Of a DNA stretch of 64,000 nt, positions 20,398 through 30,728 are shown piece by piece. Numbering within the stretch: position 1 is the first letter of the stretch; every line of letters starts with the position of its first letter. The notes beneath the pieces were generated by a model. The model saw only the letters and a list, made by a program, of their open reading frames with translations, was not told the origin of the DNA and did not search any database. The translations under genes and the position numbers were made by a program. Source of the DNA: Rhizophagus sp. LPA8_4_AMF (lineage: Eukaryota; Glomeromycota; Glomeromycetes; Glomerales; Glomeraceae); assembly GCA_021464525.1 (NCBI GenBank), contig JADRCO010000042.1:1-64000 (forward strand), given 5' to 3'.

Positions 20398-21864
20398 CTA
20401 ATCTTCATCATAATCATATTCTTTAATTCTGAATTTTTTAATAAGACCCAATTTTTCATATTTTTTAATTATTTTCATGTTCTCTTCTTTCGATTCTAAA
20501 CTAATTCCTTTAGTATTATTAAAAATAGTTAATGAAAGAGATTTTTGTGTCATACGATTTTTCCAATTTATAAAAAATTCCTCCAATTCTTTTGAAAGTA
20601 TTTCTGATGGTTCATGATAACTACAATAATAAATTTCTAATTCATAAAAATTTTTTGGAGAAGATTTTACCAAAATATCCAAAAATTCTTTATCATTTAA
20701 ATAACCATCACCACACCAAACTCTAATACTTTCTAAATATTGACAACTATTAAAGATTAATTCTAATATATCTAATTCATCTTCTATAAATATAGTGAAT
20801 AAAATTTTTAAATTTGGACAAAATTTAGCAATAGCAAAATTTAATTTACTATCATGATCACCAACATAAAATTCTGTCAAAGTTTTTCCATTAATTTCCA
20901 AAAATTTAATTAACATTTCAACTCTTGGTATTGCATATAAAAATTTCAAAACTTTCAAATTAGAAAAATTAACTTGTTGTAATTGAATAAAATCATCAAA
21001 AGGGTTAAGTTCAAAAGATAAAATAAGTTCTTCTAAATTTTTGAAAATAGATATAAATGATAAAGGTATATAATATTCTATTATTTTTAATTTGATTAAT
21101 GATAAAGAAAATTTAGTTAATGAAGAAATTAAAGCTTTTGTTCCTTCATTTTCTTCATCACAAGATATGGATATTAATGTTACACTTTTTAAATTATTTT
21201 GTAAAAAGATTAAATCAGCCAACCCATTTGAAATATCTCTCAATTCAATAGTTAATGATTGTATATTATAACATATTTGAGATAATTGATAAAAAAATTC
21301 AGAATAAATATCCGAACGACATTTTAATTCTATAAGATCCGTTAAACAAGTTTTTGCTCCAGGTAAACAAGTAAATATAATATTTTGAGAAAATCCCAAA
21401 TAATATTCCAAGGATTTTAATGATAAAATTTGATTCATAAACATTCTTAATATTTCTTGTGATAATAAATATTTATTAAAATTTAAGCTTCGTGATAAAG
21501 CTATTGATCGTCCTTTAAAAATGTATTGAACCATTTCATCGATTTCATTAATTGAAATAACTTTACAAAATGATGCGTAATTATACAATGGAGGTTTTTG
21601 AGTTGGAGTGAAAACAACAATTTCATTCTTATGTAAATGGTCTTTTGATTCCCTTGGAAGACAAGCAATTAAAGTACTAATAATTGATAATGATACACGT
21701 GGTTTATTATTACTTTGAAAATTCCAAACATTTCTCCATAAAATTCTAACCGCAATATCACAACATTGACGATTAACTAATAAACATGAATGTAAAGTAG
21801 TTTTATTTTCTTCTAAATATTCGAATATATCATTAAGACAATCAGCAGGAAGTTGTCGAGACAT
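20398..21864 (-). CDS. F-box protein with LRR-like C-terminus
   Basis: Intronless, 488 residues; the first Met directly precedes the F-box (MSRQLPADCLNDIFEYLEEN, SCLLVNRQCCDIAVRILWRNVWN). LRR-like stretches cover about 150-460 (LKSLEYYLGFS, LEELILSFELN, LKVLKFLYAIPR, CPNLKILFTIF, LESIRVWCGDGYLND). The C-terminus is acidic (KEYDYDED). Closest neighbour in sequence is the gene at 12267-13724, with which it shares long blocks such as YVGDHDSKLNFAIAKFCPNL. Predicted SCF substrate receptor; the substrate is unknown. Its upstream region does not carry the exact GGTTAATATAAA element seen at three paralogues, but has TTTATATATAAA about 95 nt upstream. Confidence 0.9.
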   Translation of the reverse strand: MSRQLPADCLNDIFEYLEENKTTLHSCLLVNRQCCDIAVRILWRNVWNFQSNNKPRVSLSIISTLIACLPRESKDHLHKNEIVVFTPTQKPPLYNYASFCKVISINEIDEMVQYIFKGRSIALSRSLNFNKYLLSQEILRMFMNQILSLKSLEYYLGFSQNIIFTCLPGAKTCLTDLIELKCRSDIYSEFFYQLSQICYNIQSLTIELRDISNGLADLIFLQNNLKSVTLISISCDEENEGTKALISSLTKFSLSLIKLKIIEYYIPLSFISIFKNLEELILSFELNPFDDFIQLQQVNFSNLKVLKFLYAIPRVEMLIKFLEINGKTLTEFYVGDHDSKLNFAIAKFCPNLKILFTIFIEDELDILELIFNSCQYLESIRVWCGDGYLNDKEFLDILVKSSPKNFYELEIYYCSYHEPSEILSKELEEFFINWKNRMTQKSLSLTIFNNTKGISLESKEENMKIIKKYEKLGLIKKFRIKEYDYDED

Positions 21865-22869
21865 ATTTGTTTATTGTCAATATAATTAATTTTCAAAAAA
21901 AATAAAGGAGAAAAAAATAATAAAAAAAATGTTTTTCTAATTTGAAATTCACAAGATTTATATATAAAAAAAGGAAGTCTGTGTTACCGAACTAACCTAT
22001 ATTTTGATGATCATTGATTTTTCTTTAAATTATTATCTAATAACTGATAAATGTTGGTCGAAATTAAGAAAAAAGCATGGAATAAAAAAAAAATTTTTTT
22101 TTTTTTACAGAAATTTGAAATTACACGCGATGACTTATAGAATAGCTTCTCAAATATACCTTTTTGAGATAGTTTAAATGAAAAATTAATTAAATAGTTA
22201 AAAAGAAATGTATCAAAATTAATATATCTGAACCATCATATAACATCATAAATTTTATGAGAATTTTAGTAACTTCTCTACAATTAACTAACACATACGT
22301 AAATTCTGAAAGTTATCCTTACTGATTATACGTTATTATCCAGTCGAATAAGGAAGGAATATGTGGGATTTTAATGACGGATATTTTTATGAAACACCCA
22401 ATATTGAAATCAGGATTATTATATTGATCACTGCAATATACCTAATGACCGAACTATAACTCAGTTATTGGATGGGGATATCGGTCTCGACCGATTTCTC
22501 TATTCCACATCCATACATACTGTAAAATAAATAAGAATGATATAATAAAATAAAAATAAAAATAACGATAAATCACGGAAATTACATAACCTTTAAGATT
22601 CAATATGAAAAATATGCAATTCGTCAATTTTATCTGAAAATGAAAATATACGCGACTTTACTGAGAAACATGAGAAACAAATCCTTATACAAGTTTTCAT
22701 TAGCTAAAATTATTAGAAATATAATTCATTATCCTTTTTATAATAAATATTTTAAATAAAAAAAAAAATAGTAAAAAATATAAAATCTTTCATAGTTTTA
22801 AATATCTCATAATCCTCTAATCTTTAGTTTTTCTAATTGGAGGATTTCATTGCTGACGTTCACTTTTAA
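21865..22869. other. Intergenic DNA, nothing recognised
   Basis: Promoter side of the F-box gene, then AT-rich sequence without frames over 60 codons. A phrase near 22470-22520 (GGTCTCGACCGATTTC) is a small palindrome-like word without further context. Confidence 0.45.
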
Positions 22870-23910
22870 TAATCGATTTAGTAGTTATTACAGCAGATCT
22901 CGTGGAATTTTTTTCTAGGTGAGAATTTATCACCGGATACACGAAAAATTAATTTGAATTTGTATGTTTTGTCAATAATTTCTAAATTATCACAGCGGAC
23001 TAAAGTGTCGATTTTGCCTTCTTCAGCATGTTGATATGTGATGATTCTTGAATCAATACTTTTTGAACTATTTGGTTGTTAATTTTTCACGGTATGATTT
23101 TTTATACGGATATACATATCCAAAAATTCTTTTGAAGCTAAATTATAAAATTCACTTGAAGGGTCTGAAGGAATTCAAGATTTTAAGCAATACTCATTTA
23201 AGCACATTTCTCAAACTAGAATGAAAATTATCACGTTAAATAAGAGAAATAAATCAAAGATTTTTCTGAAATTGAAATAAAATCATTTAATTTAAAAAAC
23301 TTTCCTGTAATTTCAAGAAAGAATTACCTTCAAAATTGTTTTTATATCAATTTAAAATTTAAACGATTATAAATAAGTGATTAATTCTCAAGACCAAGTT
23401 CATTGGCATTTTAATGATATATAGTTAATTTAAAATTCCATCATTTCTGTAAATAAGGTAAATAAGTAATAGTAAATTCCACAGTGACTCCGTGAAATAA
23501 CTTATTTATAACACGGTTCCGACCATAAAAACTACTTAATAAACCTTTTTAAGCTAATAATGATTGACTTATTATTCATGGATTTTTATATCAAGAAAAA
23601 AAATCCTTATATAGGCGTCTTCCAGTGACTCATATACGTCAGTTTGCCTATCTTTTTCGACAATACCTTCTTGAATATTTGAGTTTTTGGAATGTCGGAA
23701 TTGTAATAGCCTTCGTCATCTTATCATTGTATATCATGAATTATTATTAGAAACCGTGATAATTTGAAGTAATCATATGAGCACGAAAAATTTTTACGTA
23801 TGGGTCATCGTCAACTTCAATAACAACTGAATTATCATAGAATTCATTATTTTCTAATATGTTAGGTAAATTTTAAGATAATTTTGATAATAATTTATTA
23901 TTTTCTATTC
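22870..23910 (-). pseudogene. Decayed BTB-BACK-TLDc gene
   Basis: Translating the minus strand in pieces recovers, in the right order, the marks of the BTB/BACK/TLDc proteins that are numerous in arbuscular mycorrhizal fungi. A BTB start is near 23725-23900 (NKLLSKLS, ENNEFYD, DDPYVKIFRAHM). BACK-like pieces are near 23200-23335 (NSFLKLQ, FISISEKSLI). A hinge is near 23110-23190 (SSEFYNLASKEFLDMYI). The TLDc beginning is at 22870-23080 (SIDSRIITYQHAE, IIDKTYKFKLIFRVSGDKFS, FHEIC). Frames change repeatedly and stops are frequent, so the gene is dead. The rest of TLDc, beyond FHEIC, is not found downstream. Family recall is from memory. Confidence 0.75.
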
Positions 23911-23938
23911 TAAGATACTATAATCAAATTTATATTTT

Positions 23939-23939
<1 letters not shown>

Positions 23940-23978
<39 letters not shown>
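23940..23978. repeat. Poly(A) tract of 39 bases
   Basis: An uninterrupted run of 39 A on the plus strand, just upstream of the start of the BTB-BACK-TLDc pseudogene. Either a retroposition tail or a slippage-expanded homopolymer; the length may be imprecise in sequencing. Confidence 0.9.
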
Positions 23979-23980
<2 letters not shown>

Positions 23981-25014
23981 AAAGAAATACAAAATCCGCC
24001 TAATTTACTTATCATCACTTCTAAAATCGGCTAATGAATTCTCATCTCATTGTTATAACCAATAACAGATATGACTAATAACCCACCGAACTTAACAGCT
24101 AATATCCCAGCAAACTTTATGTTACTCAACTTGTAACACTACCCACCAGTGTTGTCATTGGGACGAGACATGTCTATGGACAGGATATACTCAATCCAAA
24201 GGAATCACAGCCGCCAGAGGTAAAAACTATCAACATTGTAGTGAAACTGTTAGATCCGATCAAGTTTCCTATTCAAGCGAGAAATACGAGGAATAGCTAA
24301 ATGATTTAAGAACTTCAGGCCTTTTAAAGATGTCATCGGGTTAGGTAGGAAGGGTATGGTTAGAAGGTATAAAAAAAATTATACCCGGTGAAGAAATTCT
24401 CTCATCAGTATTAGATAAAAATTTAAATTTTTTTGTATTTTGCAGATTTGCTTATGAAAAGATAATAAGATAGGATTAGATAATTTTTTTTAAAGCCATC
24501 AAAATTCAGTCAAATGCAAAATTAAGTATATAAAATTGTAGGAACTTTCAGTAGCTGGTTAACTTTTCTTTAATCATGATAAAGTGAATATAAAGCATCA
24601 TTTATTGAAGAAATCTCTTAGACGGAATAAATAGTATATTGGAATTTATAATTTTAAGTTGGTAGAAAGTAGAAACCCATTTATTTTATACTTTACCAGC
24701 AACTAATTGTGAATAGTTATTAATTTTATGAAATATTTTTTATTTTCTTTGATTTTACCGCACAATAAAGATTATTGAATATAATTTATACTATACATTT
24801 ATTTTAATAATTTATTAAGGAATTTTAATTGAATATATAGGTTTTTTTGCTACATTTTACAATATAAATTTTAAAAGAATAAAAATGAAGCTTATGAAAT
24901 GTTCCTTTAATAACAATCCAAAATAATATCTCACTATTTATTATGAAATTGGATGATGTATTTTATAATGGAATATATTATCTCGTGTTTATAATCTTTA
25001 ATGAAGGTTCTGAG
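23979..25014. other. Intergenic repeat-derived DNA
   Basis: A less AT-rich part (24060-24330) has short coding-like scraps (MTNNPPNLTANIPANFM) without a recognised family. The remainder is AT-rich. Confidence 0.35.
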
Positions 25015-25150
25015 CAATGTAATATTTGGCTTCAGTGTCAGGATAACGCTCCCATTTGACCAAGTATTGGCGCTGGCCATTTCTGGTACGATATCGAAGG
25101 AACCTTTCTGGAACGAATCGATCTGGCTGGCCTCAAATCACAGAATCAGG
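25015..25150 (-). mobile_element. Chromodomain fossil, probable Ty3/gypsy retrotransposon remnant
   Basis: The minus strand encodes a chromodomain-like stretch (FLRYRTRNGQRQYLVKWERY). Chromodomains of this form sit at the end of the integrase of Ty3/gypsy chromoviruses. No reverse transcriptase, integrase core or terminal repeats were found nearby, so only a fragment survives and it looks old and broken. A host chromodomain protein is a less likely source. The 68-codon plus-strand frame here is a shadow. Confidence 0.6.
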
Positions 25151-25439
25151 AGGAAGATTCTCATTAGCAGGTATTTATAGACAAATAGAACATAGAACAA
25201 ATAGAATTAAAATTTATAATCACAACTTTAATAACGTAAATTGTATAAATACTCACAGTTGAAAAAAGAATGATATTTTCTTACAAATGTTTCGACGTAG
25301 GCATAACATGTTCATTTGATCTTTTTAATGTTTATTAATATGCTAAAATAAGGCAGTATTATAATAAAATGCTATTTATAATGTGTAGGCTGTGTCATGT
25401 GATGCCCATATCACATGATCTTTCTTGCGGCCAAATCAA

Positions 25440-25812
25440 TAGAGTTTGGATCCGTTGTTTGAACGGATATTAATAATTTGGACGATCATCCGGATTTATC
25501 GATAAAGACCTGCAGATTTAAATGGTTTAGCAGATAGTCATTAAGCCAATGATCGTCTATGACAGAGTTTTAAAATTTTATTTTCATAATTGAAATAAAA
25601 ATCAATATCTGACGGATATCCGGATAACGGATATCCAAAGTGTAATTTGTGTATAGTGAATCTATTGCTATATATAAAATTGAAATAAATCTTATGAATG
25701 AAATATCAATTTTGCAAATATATATTTCACAAGTTTTTGTTTCAAACACTTATTTGTAACTGTAAATTACAATATTATTGAAAATTCAAACGGATAACGG
25801 ATCCAAACTCTA
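25440..25812. mobile_element. TIR element with TAGAGTTTGGATCCGTT ends
   Basis: The left end TAGAGTTTGGATCCGTT (25440-25456) is a perfect 17-bp inverted repeat of the right end (25796-25812), with looser matching beyond. The outermost TA on each side could be a TA target duplication (Tc1/mariner style), leaving a 369-bp element at 25442-25810; no 8-bp duplication is seen. The interior contains GATATCCGGATAACGGATATCC-type words. No transposase frame. Non-autonomous DNA transposon. Confidence 0.75.
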
Positions 25813-26509
25813 CCTAATATTAACATCGGATGTCTTCTTACAATTTAATGTAAATGTTATGTTTAATCTAAGAATACAAATTGTCCTACATTTTTATAAC
25901 AAAATCGCGTAAAAATAATATTCATGTAAGTGCATCATCTCATCAATATAAAAACATGTTCAAGATATGATACTTATAAAAGTTTTTCATTTTCGGTATT
26001 AGTATTTGAAACTTTATTATAATTAAAAACTATAAGTTTTTAAGATTACATAGAGTTATTGTAAAATTCTTACGAAAGATCAATTAGAGGACTGTAGGTT
26101 CTGTTAAGTATTACGATGTTGTCACTTTTGGAATCATCCCCCATATTATTTTTCCAGATCATCTAATCCAAGTCCTCAAGCAAAGCTAAATATATAAGAA
26201 TGATATATCCATACTTGCAACACTAGGTCTTATAGTTTATAATCGATCTCCAACAATGATTATACGCAAAATTATCATACGAAGTAGTCTAAGAAGATGT
26301 AACTATGAAGAACTTGTTTTGTCATCACTATCCACTAGATGGTTCATTATTAATAATGAGAATGATGGAATAGAATCATTATTCATTAAAATCGATGGAT
26401 TACTATCTAATATAAATTAGCAAATAATTTATTGATACTGGAGATACCAATATCTTAACTATCCAAGTATTGTCAACATAAATTTCATACTCATGCAATT
26501 TTGTCAGAA
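25813..26509. other. Intergenic DNA, nothing recognised
   Basis: AT-rich, with short coding-like scraps near 26280-26350 and no recognised family. Confidence 0.4.
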
Positions 26510-28530
26510 ATTAAACCGATTTTGAATTATTAAAACTGATTAACCATGCCCAACAACCATGCAATCAAAGTGAAATTAAACCAATTTGGAATTATCAAAA
26601 TTGATTGATTATGGCCATGAACACATATTCAAAGTGAAATTAACTCGATTTGGAATTATCAAAACCCTGTACAAGAGAGATTGTAACCCATATCTCAATT
26701 GTAGAAACTTGCAGAGAAGTTGTAAAGACAGCGCATGTACTTCCAGCTGATTCTGGAAGACAATTAAAATGTGAAGAATTAATTAACAAGAACAGTAAAG
26801 TACTCAATAATCTAAGGGACAATTCACCACGCCATGACCACATATTCGAAGTGAAATTAACAGATTGGAATTATCAAAACCTTGTACAGGAGAGATTGTA
26901 ACCCATATCTTAATTGTAGAAACTTGCCAAGAAGTTGTAAAGACAGCGCATATACTTCTGGCCAATTCTGGAAGACAATTAAAATATGAAGAATTAATTA
27001 ACAAGAACCGTAAAGTACTCAATAATCTGAGGAATAATTAATCACGCCACGATCACATATTTGAAGTGAAATTAAACCAATTTGGAATTATCAAAATCGA
27101 TTAACCATGTATGACCACATATTCAAAGTGAAATTAACTTGATTTAGAATTATCAAAACTCTGTACAGGACTATAAGAAAGATTGTAACCCATATCTCAA
27201 TTGTAGAAACTTGCCAAGAAGTTGTAAAGATAGCGCATATACTTCTGGCCGATCTCAAAAGACAATTAAAATGTAAAGAATTAATTAGCAAGAATCATAA
27301 AGTACTTAATAATCTGAGAAACAATTAACCACACCACGATCACATATTCAAAGTGAAATTAAACTGATTTGAAATTATCAAAATCGATTAACTACGGCCA
27401 CAACCACATATTCAAAGTGAAATTAACAGATTGAAATTATCAAAACCTTGTACAGGAGAGATTGTAACCTATATCTCAATTGTAGAAACTTGCCAAAAAG
27501 TTGTAAAGACAGTGCATATACTTCTGGCCGATTCTAAAAGACAATTAAAATGTGAAGAATTAATTAACAAGTACTCAATAATCTGAAGAATAATTAACCA
27601 TACCACGACCACATATTTGAAGTGAAATTAAACCAATTTGGAATTATCAAAACTGATTAACCACGCCATGATCACATATTCAAAGTGAAATTAACTTGAT
27701 TTGGAATTATCAAAACCCTGTACAGGAGAGATTGTAACCCATATCTCAATTGTAGAAACTTGCTGAGAAGTTGTAAAAACAGCACATATATTTCTGGCTG
27801 ATTCTAAAAGACAATTAAAATGTGAAGAATTAATTAACAAGTACTCAATAATCTGAAGAATAATTAACCATACCACGACCACATATTTGAAGTGAAATTA
27901 AACCAATTTGGAATTATCAAAACTGATTAACCACGCCATGATCACATATTCAAAGTGAAATTAACTTGATTTGGAATTATCAAAACCCTGTACAGGAGAG
28001 ATTGTAACCCATATCTCAATTGTAGAAACTTGCTGAGAAGTTGTAAAAACAGCACATATATTTCTGGCTGATTCTGAAAGACAATTAAAATGTGAAGAAT
28101 TAATTAATAAGAACCGTAAAGTACTCAATAATCTGAGGGACAATTCACCATGCCATGACTACATATTTGAAGTGAAATTAAACTGATTTGGAATTATCAA
28201 AATTGATTAACCACAGCCACAACCACATATTCGAAGTGAAATTAACAAATTGGGATTATCAAAACCTTGTACAGGAGAGATTGTAACCCATATATTAATT
28301 GTAAAAACTTGCCAAAAAGTTGTAAAGACAGTGCATATACTTCTGGCTGATTCTGGAATTAAAATGTGAAGAATTAATCAACAAGAACCGTAAAGTATTC
28401 AATAATCTGAAAGACAATTAATCACACATGACCATATATTTGAAGTGAAATTAAACCAATTTGGAATTATCAAAACTGATTAATCACACCCAACAATCAT
28501 ATATTTGAAGTCCAAGTCCAATTATCAAAA
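26510..28530. repeat. Large tandem array of about 270-bp units
   Basis: Seven units can be counted from the landmark GTGAAATTAAC..AAAACC(C/T)TGTAC at about 26633, 26849, 27128, 27417, 27685, 27955 and 28237, giving spacings of 216-289 bp. Each unit contains a 65-70-bp motif (GTGAAATTAAA..TTTGGAATTATCAAAA), usually twice, then a longer part (GAGAGATTGTAACCCATAT ... GAAGAATTAATTAACAAG). The units around 27550-27820 and 27820-28090 are almost identical at an exact 270-bp offset, a recent duplication. Several overlapping frames of 60-83 codons on both strands are produced by the repeats. In units 1-4 one plus-strand frame stays open for some 45-50 codons (IVTHISIVETCREVVKTAH and variants), while later units are broken. 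Confidence 0.85.
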
Positions 28531-28719
28531 TCAATTAACTGGACCATCCAGTCTAGGCAAAAAGGCCAGTCCAATTAAGCAATACTCGTGCTGATTTAGC
28601 ATTTGATGGTAAAGGTGCAGTTGGATTGTAAAAAAGGAGCCATAAGCATTCTGAGTGCAGTCATATTCTTTATCACAAAATAATAATGTTGGAATATAAT
28701 AATATTTAATATATTCTTA

Positions 28720-28973
28720 TTATTGCACAATTTTTGATGCTATTAAAGAATTATTAAGTAATGCAGATATATTTAATATTGTGTATTTGACTATATACTC
28801 AAATATAAAACAAATGAAAAAAAATGAAGAAGAGAAATGTTATTCTGAACTATAGAATGGAAAATGGTGTAAAGCCAGAAATACATACCTTTTTTAATAA
28901 CCTTATCATTTTTAATTTTTTTTTTTTTGCTTCTTTTAAAAATCTCTTCTTCGCTGCATTCTGATACATTCAT
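28720..28973 (-). CDS. Candidate two-exon small gene (51 residues)
   Basis: Exon 1 is 28889-28973 (MNVSECSEEEIFKRSKKKKI, then KNDKVIKK) and is followed by a GTATGT donor. After 98 bp an acceptor TATATAG leads to exon 2 at 28720-28790 (VKYTILNISALLNNSLIASK, then IVQ and stop). Splicing keeps the frame across a phase-1 junction. The product would be a charged N-terminal half and a hydrophobic C-terminal half. No family is recognised. It may be the 5' part of a larger degraded gene; the exon-intron model is inference from signals only. Confidence 0.35.
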
Positions 28974-29391
28974 GGCTTGTCAATACTTGTTCTTGGATGA
29001 GAACGAGCACCAAAATATTTTCTCCTCTGACACGAAAAAGGCAAAAACAAAAAATCCTCAAAACCCCCATAATTTTCTCAAGCGCGTGACAATTCTCCCT
29101 TAGCCCTCCAGATCTTAAAGGGGTGACACTCGTGATGCACAACTATATTGGATCAGTAAACCATTGCAAGAGCTTTGCGCCTGTGCCGATTGCATCCTCT
29201 CCAACCCATATAGATAACAATAAAGAATAAGTGAAAGAACATTAAAATTATTAACTCGTTGCAAGTCAATTGATTATTTATACCATATTTGTCCATATAT
29301 AACTATTTCAGCAGCCGATCAGCCGTCACGCGTGACATTTCTTATAAATTTTGACGTGAAGTTGACATCTTTTTACAGTACTCTTAAAAAA
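28974..29391. other. Intergenic region between candidate small gene and F-box gene
   Basis: A comparatively GC-rich patch (29040-29200) lies upstream of the small two-exon candidate. A 68-codon minus-strand frame there (28936-29142) overlaps the candidate gene start in another phase and has no family likeness. The right part is the F-box promoter. Confidence 0.4.
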
Positions 29392-30606
29392 ATGGCTAAT
29401 AATTTACCAGATTTATGCCTTCAAAATATTTTCAACCATTTGAATTACGACAAATTTTTATATCCTTGTACATTAGTTAATAAACAATGGAGTTATTCGT
29501 CTATTCCAGTATTATGGTCAAACCCATTTATTTATGTATTTGAAGGACGAAAACCTTTAAATTCTTTAAAACCTTTAATAGATACTTATTTATCTTTTTT
29601 ACCTCAAAATCAACAAGAAGAACTTGAAATTAAACCAAAATTTAATCAAAATTCAATAATGTTTAATTATCCCGTTTATATTCGACATATATTTTTTTAT
29701 TTTATTTATGAGGGTGTAAAATATTGGTGTAATGTATCAAATATTATTATTAAAGAAAGAGAAAATCAAATTCGTAAAGCATTAATTGAATCTTTTTTTA
29801 TTAAATCTTCAAAGATTGATACGCTTGAAATTTTTGAATCTGATGATTTTAATATTTCAGATATTTTTGGTTCTATTTCAAATATTCAAAAAATTCAAAA
29901 AATTCGTACATTAATTATTGAAAGATGTTCTGATGTTTCAATTTTGTTAAATTTAATACTAAATGTAAAATCTTTAAAACTTTTTACTTTTTATAATTTA
30001 GATCTAGTTAATAGTTTAAGGCAATTTGTTCAATCACAAAAAAATTTAACTGATATAACATTCTCTTCTCCATCTAAACTATTTTCAACTTATTGGGAAA
30101 TATTTCATTCTTCAGAAACTGTTCCATCAACGGTAACTTTTATTGAATTTATGTATATTCAATTTCCTAAAAATATTTCTTTGATCTATAATTTAGCTCT
30201 TTTTACGAATTTACAATATCTTAAATTTCATGCTTGTGATTTTGGTTATATTCCAAATATTAAAGAAGATCAACTTATACAAGAAATCAATTCAAATTAT
30301 CCTTTAGCTTTTAAAAAATTAAACACTATTATTTTTGAAGGTTCTTATCTTAATTTAGAAATATTAAAGATTCTATTGCAATTTTCGGGTGAAGAATTAT
30401 TATTTTTAGGATTATTTGAAGTCAAAATTAACAAATTTAATTATATTGTAAAATGGTTGGAAGTTTTTTGTCCAAATCTAAGAAGGTTAGTGATTGTGGA
30501 TAAAACAAATGATAAATTAGAAATAGTGAGAATTCATGATTTTTTCCGAAAATTTAATAATTTATCATATGTAATTATTAATGGAGAAAAACATTTTGCT
30601 ACATGA
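29392..30606 (+). CDS. F-box protein, divergent subgroup
   Basis: Intronless. The frame opens at 29332, but the Met at 29392 (MANNLPDLCLQNIFNHLNYD) directly precedes the F-box and is preferred; this gives 404 residues. F-box about 3-45 (YPCTLVNKQWSYSSIPVLWSNPF). Leucine-rich stretches follow (IRTLIIERCSDVSILLNLIL, LTDITFSSP, LFTNLQYLKFHACDFGY, CPNLRRLVIVDK). It is shorter than the other F-box proteins here and not close to any one of them. Predicted SCF substrate receptor, substrate unknown. The neighbour on the 3' side (GCP5-like gene) is convergent, with 122 bp between the two stop codons. Confidence 0.85.
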   Translation: MANNLPDLCLQNIFNHLNYDKFLYPCTLVNKQWSYSSIPVLWSNPFIYVFEGRKPLNSLKPLIDTYLSFLPQNQQEELEIKPKFNQNSIMFNYPVYIRHIFFYFIYEGVKYWCNVSNIIIKERENQIRKALIESFFIKSSKIDTLEIFESDDFNISDIFGSISNIQKIQKIRTLIIERCSDVSILLNLILNVKSLKLFTFYNLDLVNSLRQFVQSQKNLTDITFSSPSKLFSTYWEIFHSSETVPSTVTFIEFMYIQFPKNISLIYNLALFTNLQYLKFHACDFGYIPNIKEDQLIQEINSNYPLAFKKLNTIIFEGSYLNLEILKILLQFSGEELLFLGLFEVKINKFNYIVKWLEVFCPNLRRLVIVDKTNDKLEIVRIHDFFRKFNNLSYVIINGEKHFAT

Positions 30607-30728
30607 TACTGTACATATCACGTTTTTAAAATTATTCTAAAATATTAATAAACGCTTATATTTCGCTTTCAGATGGCTTAACCACTTTTAATTTCGAATT
30701 AATATTACTGTATTAGATAGAAACCTCC

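Noticed and set aside
26640-28143. Minus-strand frames repeating LLINSSHFNCL..VFTTSxQVSTIEIWVTI
   Set aside because: They are antisense products of the tandem array, in a frame set by the repeat. The plus-strand reading varies more like a protein, so the minus frames are not called.
28936-29142. 68-codon minus-strand frame in the GC-rich patch
   Set aside because: It overlaps the better-supported two-exon candidate in another phase and has no recognisable domain.
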